The notes under the pieces are model-generated. The model saw only the letters and a list, made by a program, of their open reading frames with translations. It was not told the DNA's origin and did not search any database. A stretch of 44,129 nucleotides of DNA. It comes from SIG565 sp045647785. Its GTDB lineage: Bacteria; Bacillota; Clostridia; Oscillospirales; Acutalibacteraceae. Location of the stretch: contig JAZRMU010000001.1 in the NCBI GenBank assembly GCA_045647785.1, positions 1-44,129 on the forward strand, written 5' to 3'. Shown here in pieces: positions 33,046-40,977 of this stretch. The translations under genes were made by a program, and so were the position numbers. Position 1 is the first letter of the stretch, and the number at the start of each line of letters is the position of its first letter.

Positions 33046-33636
33046 ATGTCTAAACCCCAATTAAATGAAAAGCAATTAAATGTATATAACTATCTTGTTA
33101 AAAAGATTTCCGAGGGTATTCCACCCACAGTTCGCGAAATAGGAACCGAGCTTGGAATTAAATCCACCTCAACCGTGCACGCTATTCTAAATGTGCTTGA
33201 GGAGGGCGGCTACATCTACCGCGACCCAAAATATTCCCGCGCCATTCGAATTGAAGGTGCAGATAATGTAGCACAGGTACCCGTGCTCGGTCGTGTAACG
33301 GCAGGCCAGCCAATACTCGCTGTTGAGGAAATTGAAGATTATATTCCCTACCCCACAAAGGGTTCGGAGGGACTGTTTGCGCTGCGCGTTGAAGGTTTAA
33401 GTATGAAAAATGCGGGTATTTTAGACGGAGATATCGTAATAGCCGATAAGGATGCCTATGTTCGTGTTGGCGATATTATTATCGGTATGGATGGCGATGA
33501 AGCCACTGTTAAGCGCCTTTTAAAGGAGCCTGACGGCACTATTGTATTTATGCCCGAAAACGAAGATTTTGACCCAATCTACCCCGAAAACCCATCCATT
33601 CTTGGAAAGGTTATCGGCTCATATAGGAAGTATTAA
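33046..33636 (+). CDS. lexA: LexA repressor
   Basis: SOS repressor with autocleavage. 196 residues: winged helix domain (residues 1-70, recognition region PTVREIGTELGIKSTSTVHAI), the cleavage site Ala86-Gly87 in GRVTAGQP, and the catalytic dyad Ser119 (VEGLSMKNAG) and Lys156 (ATVKRLL). SD CGGAGG. Its promoter holds an SOS box. The rnhA gene follows after 3 nt. Confidence 0.97.
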   Translation: MSKPQLNEKQLNVYNYLVKKISEGIPPTVREIGTELGIKSTSTVHAILNVLEEGGYIYRDPKYSRAIRIEGADNVAQVPVLGRVTAGQPILAVEEIEDYIPYPTKGSEGLFALRVEGLSMKNAGILDGDIVIADKDAYVRVGDIIIGMDGDEATVKRLLKEPDGTIVFMPENEDFDPIYPENPSILGKVIGSYRKY

Positions 33637-33639
33637 GCT

Positions 33640-34077
33640 ATGAAGAAATATATTGAAATGTTTACAGACGGCGCGTGCTCCGGCAATCCCGGTCCGGGAG
33701 GATGGGGTACAATTCTGCGCTACGCAGGGCACGAAAAGGAGCTTTGCGGGGGCGACTCTAATACCACCAACAACCGAATGGAGCTTTCTGCTGTTATTTT
33801 CGGTCTTAAAGCGCTTAAAGAGCCCTGCCTTGTTAAAATTACCACCGACTCAAAATATGTTGTAGATGCTATAAATAATGGCTGGGCACGCTCTTGGAGG
33901 CAAAACGGTTGGCGCAAGGCAGATAAGAAGCCCGCTCTCAATTCCGACCTTTGGGAGGAGCTTTTAGACCTGCTTGATATCCACGAGGTCGAATTTAATT
34001 GGGTTAAGGGACACGCAGGGCACCCCGAGAATGAGCGCTGCGATACTTTAGCCGTTAATTTTTATAAGAATTTTTAA
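33640..34077 (+). CDS. rnhA: Ribonuclease HI
   Basis: Cleaves RNA in RNA-DNA hybrids (R-loops, Okazaki primers). 145 residues, catalytic acids in TDGACSGNPGPGG (Asp), NNRMELSAV (Glu), TTDSKYV (Asp) and NERCDTLA (Asp), and the basic handle WARSWRQNGWRKADKKP. It starts 3 nt after lexA and so may be SOS-inducible with it, an inference from the layout. Confidence 0.96.
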   Translation: MKKYIEMFTDGACSGNPGPGGWGTILRYAGHEKELCGGDSNTTNNRMELSAVIFGLKALKEPCLVKITTDSKYVVDAINNGWARSWRQNGWRKADKKPALNSDLWEELLDLLDIHEVEFNWVKGHAGHPENERCDTLAVNFYKNF

Positions 34078-34085
34078 TTTTCCTA

Positions 34086-34114
34086 TTGCAAAGTATACTA
34101 TTTTAGTATACAAT
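34086..34114 (+). promoter_or_regulatory. Promoter of nifS-iscU
   Basis: TTGCAA (34086-34091) and TACAAT (34109-34114), 17-nt spacer. The spacer and -10 are covered by a palindrome. Confidence 0.7.
34093..34111 (+). promoter_or_regulatory. Palindromic operator candidate of nifS-iscU
   Basis: GTATACTA-TTT-TAGTATAC: a perfect 8-bp inverted repeat with a 3-nt centre, between the -35 and -10. Position and form fit a repressor such as an Rrf2/IscR-type Fe-S regulator, but no regulator gene is nearby. Confidence 0.65.
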
Positions 34115-34152
34115 AGTAACGATAATTTTAATGCAAAGGAAGTTAGCATTTA

Positions 34153-35331
34153 ATGCAAAGATTTATTTATGCTGATAACAGCGCAACAACTGCGCTCTCT
34201 AAAACTGCGCTCGATGCTATGATGCCCTTTCTCACTACCGAGTTTGGCAACGCTTCGAGCCTTTATGCGTTTGGCGGTACTGCGAAGCAGGCTATTGAGG
34301 CTTCGCGATGCACTGTTGCCGAACTACTTGGCGCTAAACCCCGCGAAATTTATTTCACAGCGGGCGGTAGCGAATCGGATAACTGGGCTATAAAGGGTTA
34401 TGCCAAGACTATGAAGGCAAAGGGCAAAAACCATATTATTTCGACCAAGTTCGAGCATCACGCCGTGCTTCACACCCTAAAGGCTTTGGAGAAGGATGGG
34501 TTTGAAATAACCCTGCTTGATGTTCACGAAAACGGAGTTGTCCGTCCTGAAGAGTTAAAGGCTGCCATTAAGGAAAATACCGGTTTAGTTTCAGTTATGT
34601 ATGCTAACAATGAAATCGGTACAGTTCAGCCCATTGCCGAAATCGGCAAAATATGCCGTGAGGCAGGTGTTATATTCCATACAGATGCCGTTCAGGCGGT
34701 CGGAAATGTGCCGATAAACGTAGAAGAGGAAAACATCGATATGCTTTCCCTTTCAGGTCATAAATTCCACGGTCCCAAGGGCACCGGTGTTCTGTATATC
34801 CGCCGTGGTGTATTCCCCAAGAATCTTATTGATGGCGGAGCACAGGAAAACGGCAGGCGCGCAGGCACTGAAAACACCGCGGGTATTGTCGGTCTGGCGG
34901 CTGCTATGAAGGAAGCGGTAGAAACAATGGACGTTCGTGCTAAAATCTGCACCGAAATCCGCGATTATATAATGGACCACTGCCTTAAAATCGAGCGTTC
35001 CCGCGTAAACGGCGACCGCACTCACCGCTTGCCAGGGAATGTCAACATGTGCTTTGAGGGTATTGAGGGTGAGTCTTTACTTCTTATGCTTGACGCAAAG
35101 GGTATTTGCGCTTCATCCGGCTCTGCTTGCACCTCGGGCTCTCTTGACCCGAGCCATGTGTTGTTGAGCATTGGACTTCCTCATGAGGTTGCTCACGGTT
35201 CACTGCGCCTAACCTTCAGCGACGGCAACACACTTGAAGATGCTAAATATATCTGCGAGGTGCTCCCCCCTATTATTGAAAGACTTCGCGCTATGTCTCC
35301 GCTTTGGGACAGAATTATAAACGAAAATTAG
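34153..35331 (+). CDS. nifS: Cysteine desulfurase NifS/IscS
   Basis: Provides sulfur for Fe-S clusters by forming a persulfide from cysteine. 392 residues. Landmarks: ADNSATTALS, SESDNWAIKGYAK, HTDAVQAVG, the PLP lysine in SLSGHKFHGPKG, and the catalytic Cys326 in SSGSACTSGSLDPSH on the mobile loop. Next gene is the scaffold iscU after 10 nt; the pair is the clostridial NIF/ISC minimal set. It has its own promoter with an operator-like palindrome. Confidence 0.96.
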   Translation: MQRFIYADNSATTALSKTALDAMMPFLTTEFGNASSLYAFGGTAKQAIEASRCTVAELLGAKPREIYFTAGGSESDNWAIKGYAKTMKAKGKNHIISTKFEHHAVLHTLKALEKDGFEITLLDVHENGVVRPEELKAAIKENTGLVSVMYANNEIGTVQPIAEIGKICREAGVIFHTDAVQAVGNVPINVEEENIDMLSLSGHKFHGPKGTGVLYIRRGVFPKNLIDGGAQENGRRAGTENTAGIVGLAAAMKEAVETMDVRAKICTEIRDYIMDHCLKIERSRVNGDRTHRLPGNVNMCFEGIEGESLLLMLDAKGICASSGSACTSGSLDPSHVLLSIGLPHEVAHGSLRLTFSDGNTLEDAKYICEVLPPIIERLRAMSPLWDRIINEN

Positions 35332-35341
35332 GAGAAAGCTT

Positions 35342-35776
35342 ATGTATACAAAAGAAGTAATGGACCATTTTGAAAATCCGCGTAATGTTGGCGAGCTTGC
35401 CGATGCAAACGGCGTTGGCGAGGTTGGCAACGCTAAATGCGGCGACATTATGCGTATGTATTTAAAAATTGAGAACGGCATTATTGCCGATGTTAAGTTC
35501 AAGACCTACGGCTGCGCTTCTGCTATTGCTACAAGTTCAATGGCTACCGAGCTCGTTAAAGGACAACCCATTGAGAAGGCACTTGAACTTACAAATAAAG
35601 CCGTTGTTGAGGCTCTCGGTGGTCTTCCGGCACATAAAATCCACTGCTCGGTGCTCGCTGAACAGGCTATTAAGGCGGCTCTGGCCGATTATTACACCCG
35701 CCTTGGCGTTGACCCCACTCCATTTGTGGGTGAGCTGCACTGCGACTGCGACCACTGTGAGTCGTGCGAGCATTAA
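35342..35776 (+). CDS. iscU: Fe-S cluster scaffold protein IscU/NifU-like
   Basis: A 144-residue IscU-type scaffold on which [2Fe-2S] and [4Fe-4S] clusters are built. The three cluster ligands are Cys33 (NAKCGD), Cys58 (YGCASA) and Cys102 (IHCSVLA). The C-terminus carries an added Cys/His-rich tail (HCDCDHCESCEH; Cys134, 136, 139, 142), which is not part of the core fold and could bind a metal. SD AGGAG. Cotranscribed with nifS. Confidence 0.94.
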   Translation: MYTKEVMDHFENPRNVGELADANGVGEVGNAKCGDIMRMYLKIENGIIADVKFKTYGCASAIATSSMATELVKGQPIEKALELTNKAVVEALGGLPAHKIHCSVLAEQAIKAALADYYTRLGVDPTPFVGELHCDCDHCESCEH

Positions 35777-35796
35777 TTAACCACTAAAATCCATTT

Positions 35797-35836
35797 GGTC
35801 AGTTCGCAAAATCCTGACCTTAAATAAAACTACGGA
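35797..35836 (+). ncRNA. preQ1-I riboswitch
   Basis: P1 stem GGTCAG (35797-35802) pairs with CTGACC (35814-35819); the loop is TTCGCAAAATC; the A-rich tail TTAAATAAAACTA follows and leads straight into the SD CGGAG of queT. Stem, loop and A-rich pseudoknot tail match the compact preQ1-I (class I) design, close to the known short thermophile example in arrangement. As the tail runs into the SD, it should block translation when preQ1 binds. Confidence 0.85.
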
Positions 35837-35845
35837 GTGATTAAA

Positions 35846-36361
35846 TTGAGTAATAAAACAACAAAAATCAGCACCCGTTATATCGTAACGGGTGCAATTA
35901 TTGCGGCACTTTACATAGCGCTTACCTTAATAAGCAACATCTTCGGTCTCGCCTACGGACCAATTCAGTTTAGAATATCCGAAGCGCTTTGTATTCTACC
36001 TGTTTTTACCCCTGCGGCAATTCCGGGGCTGGTAATCGGCTGCTTAATTTCCAACATATTAAGCTTTAATGTGGTTGATATGCTTTTTGGAACACTTGCC
36101 ACACTGCTTGCCGCTATTTTGACAAGGCTTTTCAAGGATATCAAACTGTTTGGAATCCCCTTCTTAAGCCTTATCTCCCCTGTTGTTATGAATGCTATTA
36201 TAGTCGGTGCTGAAATTGCCGCTATTTTCTTTAACGGCACACCATTTCTCGCTATATTCCCTATATCCGCTTTAGAGGTGGGTATTGGCGAGGCGGCAGT
36301 TTGCTTCTTGCTTGGTATACCGCTTTATTTAGCTCTTAATAAACGGCAAATATTCAATTAA
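35846..36361 (+). CDS. queT: QueT-family preQ1/queuosine precursor transporter
   Basis: A 171-residue membrane protein with five or six helices, the S component of an ECF-type transporter for a queuosine precursor (preQ1 or related). Family segments: LTLISNIFGLAYGPIQFRISEAL and FGTLATLLAAILTRL. The preQ1-I riboswitch upstream independently supports the substrate. GTG 35837 is in frame but lies at the SD; TTG 35846, 8 nt after GGAG, is the likely start and gives (M)SNKTTKISTRYIV. The ECF energy module is not in the window. Confidence 0.92.
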   Translation: MSNKTTKISTRYIVTGAIIAALYIALTLISNIFGLAYGPIQFRISEALCILPVFTPAAIPGLVIGCLISNILSFNVVDMLFGTLATLLAAILTRLFKDIKLFGIPFLSLISPVVMNAIIVGAEIAAIFFNGTPFLAIFPISALEVGIGEAAVCFLLGIPLYLALNKRQIFN

Positions 36362-36431
36362 AATCATAATTTATTTCCTTTCTCATATATTTTTACAGAG
36401 TAGAAGTATATTAAGTGAAAGGAAGAATGTT

Positions 36432-37352
36432 ATGAAAGAATTTTATCCCGAGGGTCTACTTGAAAAAACTAATGAAAACCGCCAGCTGATTTCCGATATC
36501 TCACTGATTAGCGGCTGTGCCGGAAATGATACCGTGCTTGAAGCCAAAGCCTATATGTGCGACAGCAGACACAATTTAATTGTGGAGCTTGGTCCTATGC
36601 GCGGAATTATACCAAGAGTTGAAGGGGCTATCGGAATAGACGACGGGTCGGTTCGCGACATTGCACTTATATCCCGAGTCGGCAAGCCCGTTTGCTTTAC
36701 AGTAAGTGAGGTGCGACTGGATGAGAACGGCAAGCCCTATGCTTTGCTTTCCCGCAAGCGCGCTCAAGAGCTTTGCCGAGAGCGTTTTATAGAAAAACTG
36801 CTTCCGGGCGATGTTATCCCTGCCCGTGTTACACACCTTGAAAGCTTTGGTGCTTTTTGTGATATTGGCTGCGGCATAATAGCACTTTTGCCTATTGATG
36901 CAGTTTCGGTTTCGCGAATCTCCCACCCGAGAGATAGGTTTCGCGTTGGTGATGATATATTCGTTGTTATAAAATCCATTGCGGATGATGGCAGAATTAC
37001 CCTGACGCACAAGGAATTGCTTGGCACTTGGGAAGAAAATGCTAATCGTTTTTCTTCGGGTCAGACAGTTTCGGGTATTATACGCTCGGTTGAGAATTAT
37101 GGTGTCTTTGTTGAAATTGCGCCAAATCTGGCAGGCCTTGCAGAACCTAAAGCCGACTGCTTTATAGGTCAGAAGGCAAGCGTATACATAAAAAGCATTA
37201 TTCCCGAAAAAATGAAACTAAAGCTTATTATAATAGATAATTTCGATAGCGACTATTCCCCGCCCATCGAATATTTTATAGATGCCGACCATATTGACAG
37301 TTGGTATTATTCTACAAAGGAAAGCTATAAACAAATTTATACACAGTTTTAA
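36432..37352 (+). CDS. S1 RNA-binding domain protein
   Basis: A 306-residue protein, mainly S1/OB domains: a divergent one near residues 35-115, a clear one with GDVIPARVTHLESFGAFCDIGCGIIALLP (about 130-195), and a third with GQTVSGIIRSVENYGVFVEI and PNLAGLAEP (about 215-270). It resembles clostridial RpsA-like proteins with 2-4 S1 domains and may help mRNA loading on ribosomes; it is too short to be a full ribosomal S1. Single gene, followed by mrp after 16 nt. Confidence 0.85.
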   Translation: MKEFYPEGLLEKTNENRQLISDISLISGCAGNDTVLEAKAYMCDSRHNLIVELGPMRGIIPRVEGAIGIDDGSVRDIALISRVGKPVCFTVSEVRLDENGKPYALLSRKRAQELCRERFIEKLLPGDVIPARVTHLESFGAFCDIGCGIIALLPIDAVSVSRISHPRDRFRVGDDIFVVIKSIADDGRITLTHKELLGTWEENANRFSSGQTVSGIIRSVENYGVFVEIAPNLAGLAEPKADCFIGQKASVYIKSIIPEKMKLKLIIIDNFDSDYSPPIEYFIDADHIDSWYYSTKESYKQIYTQF

Positions 37353-37368
37353 TAGGAGATGTTTAAAA

Positions 37369-38202
37369 ATGGCAGAAAACAAAAAATGTGATAAGCAGGG
37401 CTGCACAGGCGACTGCAGCAGCTGTGCATCGGCCAAGAAGGAGCCCGCAAGCTTTTTAGAGCCCCTTAACGAATATAGCCATATTAAAAAGGTTATTGGA
37501 ATTGTCAGCGGCAAGGGTGGCGTTGGTAAAAGCCTTGTAACCGGCGGTCTTGCATCGCAGCTGGCGAAAGAGGGCTACAAGGTCGGTATTCTTGACGCCG
37601 ATATTACCGGCCCTTCAATTCCAAAGATGTTTGGCATAAACACAAGGGCGATGCAAAACGATTTAGGTATTCTGCCCGCAGAGACTGATAATGGTATTAA
37701 AATTATGTCGGTTAATATGCTGCTTGAGGATGCAGCCGCTCTCGTTGTTTGGCGCGGTCCCGTTATTGCAGGCGCTGTTAAGCAGTTCTGGAGTGATGTT
37801 TATTGGGGTGAGCTTGATTTCTTACTTATCGACTGCCCGCCCGGCACAGGTGATGTTCCTCTGACAGTATTCCAAAGCATTCCGCTTGATGGAGTTATTA
37901 TAGTAACTTCGCCTCAAGACCTTGTATCGCTTATTGTTAAAAAGGCATACAATATGGCGAAAATGATGAATGTTCCCGTTATTGGCATAGCCGAAAATAT
38001 GAGCTATGTGAAGTGCCCCGATTGCGAAAAGGAAATTCACATTTTCGGCACGGGAAAGAGCGAAACAATAGCCGATGAGTTAGGTGTTCCGCTTGTTGCT
38101 AAAATACCTATGGACAGAGATTTGGCAGTTGCCGCTGATAACGGCGTTTTCCACAAAAACACAACAACCTATTTTGAAACCGCTGCCAATGCAGTGAAAT
38201 AA
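37369..38202 (+). CDS. Mrp/NBP35 Fe-S carrier ATPase
   Basis: P-loop ATPase that carries Fe-S clusters to target proteins. 277 residues: an N-terminal Cys cluster (CDKQGCTGDCSSC, residues 6-18), the deviant Walker A GKGGVGKSLVTGG, Walker B-like LLIDCPPGTGD, and the C-terminal CPDC pair that binds a bridging cluster. The frame is open from 37282, but ATG 37369 has AGGAG and gives MAENKKCDKQG. It fits the nearby nifS-iscU genes in function. A terminator follows. Confidence 0.94.
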   Translation: MAENKKCDKQGCTGDCSSCASAKKEPASFLEPLNEYSHIKKVIGIVSGKGGVGKSLVTGGLASQLAKEGYKVGILDADITGPSIPKMFGINTRAMQNDLGILPAETDNGIKIMSVNMLLEDAAALVVWRGPVIAGAVKQFWSDVYWGELDFLLIDCPPGTGDVPLTVFQSIPLDGVIIVTSPQDLVSLIVKKAYNMAKMMNVPVIGIAENMSYVKCPDCEKEIHIFGTGKSETIADELGVPLVAKIPMDRDLAVAADNGVFHKNTTTYFETAANAVK

Positions 38203-38208
38203 ATTTTA

Positions 38209-38240
38209 AAGCCGATACCGAAGGGTATCGGCTCTTTTTT
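38209..38240 (+). terminator. Terminator of mrp
   Basis: AGCCGATACC-GAAG-GGTATCGGCT followed by CTTTTTT. Confidence 0.93.
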
Positions 38241-38241
38241 A

Positions 38242-38473
38242 TAGATTCATTGTGGATTTATGTTCTCATTTCTTCGAAAATGATATTGAAAAGCTTGGCA
38301 AATTCATTTTTGTATTTTTTGTTATCCTCGGCTTTTTTGTGTTTTTATTCAAAGTTGCTTTACTTTTCACTATTATCATCTATTAAAATAATTTACGCAT
38401 CACCCTTGCGAATAAATTATATATTATTTATCCGCTTATTAAAAAACTAATCAATGGGTAAAAAAGTCATAAA
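38242..38473. other. Gene-poor AT-rich interval
   Basis: No gene is supported. On the minus strand a short open segment (38260-38346) ends in FNIIFEEMRT and lacks a start; upstream codons are interrupted by TAA. It may be a decayed small gene. The plus-strand open frame here has no SD and an unusual composition. Confidence 0.4.
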
Positions 38474-38503
38474 TAAAAGCGCTACGGAAATCCGTAGCGC
38501 TGT
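38474..38503 (-). terminator. Terminator of rpsT
   Basis: AGCGCTACGGA / TCCGTAGCGCT, an 11-bp stem with a 2-nt (AA) centre, followed on the minus strand by TTTATTTATG. Confidence 0.85.
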
Positions 38504-38514
38504 TTATTTTAAAA

Positions 38515-38778
38515 TTAGCCGTTCACCTTATTTAAGCGGGTTACTAAAGCAGACTTCTTGTGAGCTGCAGTATTCTTATGGAGAATACCCTTTGCAGCAG
38601 CCTGGTCAATTTTCTTAACCGCAGCCTTTACTGCCTCACCTGCGTTAGCATCCTTGCCCTCAATAGCAGCATCAGCCTTCTTTACTGCTGTTCTAAGAGC
38701 TGAACGATAAGCCTTATTACGCTGATAGTTTGCCTCGTTAACGAGAACACGCTTTTTTGCTGATTTAATATTCGGCAT
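38515..38778 (-). CDS. rpsT: Ribosomal protein S20
   Basis: A small subunit protein of 87 residues, Lys- and Ala-rich (MPNIKSAKKRV, YRSALRTAVKK, HKNTAAHKKSALVTRLNK), which binds 16S rRNA early in assembly. SD GAGGAGG. It is divergent from gpr, as in Bacillus and many other Firmicutes. Confidence 0.97.
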   Translation of the reverse strand: MPNIKSAKKRVLVNEANYQRNKAYRSALRTAVKKADAAIEGKDANAGEAVKAAVKKIDQAAAKGILHKNTAAHKKSALVTRLNKVNG

Positions 38779-38893
38779 TGTCGCACCTCCTCAAAAATAC
38801 TCAAGTGAAATTATAATACCACTTTTTTTCAGAAAATGCAATAGTTTTTTAATAAAAAATATAAAAACTGTGAAAAATAATGTAGGTGAGGCT

Positions 38894-39685
38894 ATGTTTT
38901 TGAGAACAGATTTAGCAATTGAAACAATAAACGCCGAAAAAATTGCTAATAGCGGCGCTTTAATAGAGGAAGAAAAGCACGGAAAAATAACTAAAATCCG
39001 CCAAGAAGCGAATAAAAAAGAATATATTACCTTTAGCTTGCCCCCTATGATGCTGCATGGTGAGCTATGCAGAGAGGCTGAAGAGCTTATATCCAAGAGC
39101 ATTAGTGAGCTGCTGCCGAAAAAGCGAGATTTAGTTTTAGTTGTCGGTCTCGGTAATACCGATATTACACCCGACGCCCTCGGTCCTCTATCGGCAAAGC
39201 GGGTGCTTGCTACCCGACATATCGGAAAGGAGATGGCGCGGCAGCTTCAGCTTGAGAATTTAAAAAGTGTAGCCGTGCTTTCCCCCGGCGTGCTTGGGCA
39301 AACGGGTATTGAAGCAGCAGAGCTAATTCTTTCGGTTTGCAAAAAAACAAAGCCTGATGCGGTTATTGCCATTGATGCACTGTGTGCCGGCAGCACCGAG
39401 CGGCTTGGCTGCACCATTCAGCTTACAAACGCAGGGATTGCCCCCGGCTCGGGAGTTAAAAACTCGCGCGCTAAAATCGACAGTGAATATTTAGGTGTGC
39501 CGGTTATAGCTGTCGGTTTGCCTACCGTCATTGATATCGGAAGGCGCGAAGGCGAAGCCGAGCTTTTGGTTACACCAAAGGATATCGACCTACTCATCGA
39601 CAGAGCCGCGACCATACTTGGAAACGCAATTAATTTTAGTCTACAGCCCGAAATCGACCGCGATTTTCTTATATCCGTGGTATAA
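38894..39685 (+). CDS. gpr: Germination protease GPR
   Basis: Degrades small acid-soluble spore proteins when spores germinate. 263 residues from ATG 38894, which follows AGGTGAG (the frame is open from 38870 without an SD). The N-terminus (MFLRTDLAIE) and the acidic region with GALIEEEKHGK are the propeptide area; the core has VGLGNTDITPDALGPL, LSPGVLGQTGIEA, VIAIDALCAGST and GIAPGSGV. It is made in the forespore in other species. Upstream of spoIIP, the conserved Firmicute order. Confidence 0.93.
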   Translation: MFLRTDLAIETINAEKIANSGALIEEEKHGKITKIRQEANKKEYITFSLPPMMLHGELCREAEELISKSISELLPKKRDLVLVVGLGNTDITPDALGPLSAKRVLATRHIGKEMARQLQLENLKSVAVLSPGVLGQTGIEAAELILSVCKKTKPDAVIAIDALCAGSTERLGCTIQLTNAGIAPGSGVKNSRAKIDSEYLGVPVIAVGLPTVIDIGRREGEAELLVTPKDIDLLIDRAATILGNAINFSLQPEIDRDFLISVV

Positions 39686-39724
39686 AATATTTGTTTAACC
39701 ATATATTTTTAATGGGTGATTTTT

Positions 39725-40762
39725 TTGAATTTTAAGGGTATAACATTAATTTTGCTGTCGTTTCTTGCCGCTGTTTACACTATGATAAACGGCGGATATA
39801 GATATATAGCGGTTATTCACCCTACCATTCAAGCAGCACCCGACACCTTACCGCTTTTTTCAGCACCCATTATTTTTGATAGCTTCAGCACTAATGAAAG
39901 CGTCGATACTCCACCAAAATCAGAAAACAAAGTAGACACAGATGCCGCTATTGGGGTTATGGCAGAGGGTGAAGCGGTTGGTAAAATCGTGAGCGAATTC
40001 TTAAGCCCTTATACCGCGAACACGAGCTATAATAAGGTTTACCTGAAAAACAGCACCAATACCGGTATAAACATTAAGGAGCTGCTGGAAAGTCGGTTAT
40101 CCTTTAATATTGAGGCAAATGCGGCACCGCAGGTGCTAATTATGCACACCCACACCACCGAAAGCTTTATTTTGCACGACAGCGACTATTACACAGCAAA
40201 CGACGACCCGCGCAGCCTTGAAAGTGATAAAAATCTTATTGCTATTGGTGATGTTTTTGAGAAAATACTGACAGATGCCGGCATAGGCGTTATTCACGAT
40301 ACCACAGTACATGACCACCCCTCTTATTCGGGGAGCTATAACCGCTCGGCAAGCACGGTTGTCAGCGACCTTGCCGCTTATCCTACCGTAAAGGTTGTTA
40401 TCGATATACATCGCGATTCTATAACCCGCGGCACAGACAAGATAAAGCCCATAGCTACTATTGATGGAAAAGACACCGCACAGGTTATGCTTGTTATGGG
40501 CTCCGAGACGGGCGGGATTAAGGATTTCCCAAAATGGCAAGAAAACCTAAAGCTTGCAGTTAAATATCAACAGAAAATGGAGGAAATGTATCCGGGACTT
40601 GCAAGGTCAATAATGCTTAACTCCGCAAAATACAACCAAAATTTCACGGTTGGCTCTATTTTATTGGAGGTTGGCAGCGAAGCCAACACCCTGAATGAAG
40701 CAAAAAGAGCAGCAGAGCTTTCGGCTAATGCACTTGCAGCCCTACTTACAAATATAAATTAA
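39725..40762 (+). CDS. spoIIP: Stage II sporulation protein P
   Basis: Membrane-anchored peptidoglycan hydrolase (amidase and endopeptidase) that with SpoIID and SpoIIM drives engulfment. About 345 residues: an N-terminal membrane helix (about 3-30), a linker, and the catalytic domain with LIMHTHTTESF, DHPSYSGSYNRS, VVIDIHRDS and SILLEVGSEANTLNEA. GTG 39716 is in frame but forms the SD (GGGTGAT); TTG 39725 is the likely start. It follows gpr by 39 nt. Confidence 0.94.
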   Translation: MNFKGITLILLSFLAAVYTMINGGYRYIAVIHPTIQAAPDTLPLFSAPIIFDSFSTNESVDTPPKSENKVDTDAAIGVMAEGEAVGKIVSEFLSPYTANTSYNKVYLKNSTNTGINIKELLESRLSFNIEANAAPQVLIMHTHTTESFILHDSDYYTANDDPRSLESDKNLIAIGDVFEKILTDAGIGVIHDTTVHDHPSYSGSYNRSASTVVSDLAAYPTVKVVIDIHRDSITRGTDKIKPIATIDGKDTAQVMLVMGSETGGIKDFPKWQENLKLAVKYQQKMEEMYPGLARSIMLNSAKYNQNFTVGSILLEVGSEANTLNEAKRAAELSANALAALLTNIN

Positions 40763-40963
40763 ATGAACAGCAAACATATTTTTTGGCGCTCTTTCTTCGT
40801 AAGCTCGGTTATAATTTTTAATTTTATACTGCTCACTTTAGGCATCGCGACCGCTTATGAGAATATATGCAATACATTTTATGGCGAGGACCGCAGCGCA
40901 ATACAAATAGCCGAAAACGAAATACGGATACTTGATTTTATAATAGAAAAAAGCGCAGATTAG
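40763..40963 (+). CDS. Small membrane protein after spoIIP
   Basis: A 66-residue protein with one transmembrane helix (about residues 10-32) and a short acidic tail. Its ATG directly follows the spoIIP stop, so it is coupled. In Bacillus the same position (after gpr-spoIIP) holds yqxA, also a small membrane protein of unknown role; I cannot say that the two are homologous. Its TAG stop lies in the loop of the terminator. Confidence 0.65.
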   Translation: MNSKHIFWRSFFVSSVIIFNFILLTLGIATAYENICNTFYGEDRSAIQIAENEIRILDFIIEKSAD

Positions 40964-40977
40964 CTCTGCGCTTTTTG
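40947..40977 (+). terminator. Bidirectional terminator between spoIIP operon and glnN
   Basis: AAAAAGCGCAGA-TTAGC-TCTGCGCTTTTT; U-rich on both strands. It contains the stop codon of the small membrane ORF and ends at the glnN stop. Confidence 0.9.

Noticed and set aside
38250..38450. 66-codon plus-strand ORF after mrp
   Set aside because: No SD, AT-rich hydrophobic composition from poly-T, and it lies after the mrp terminator.
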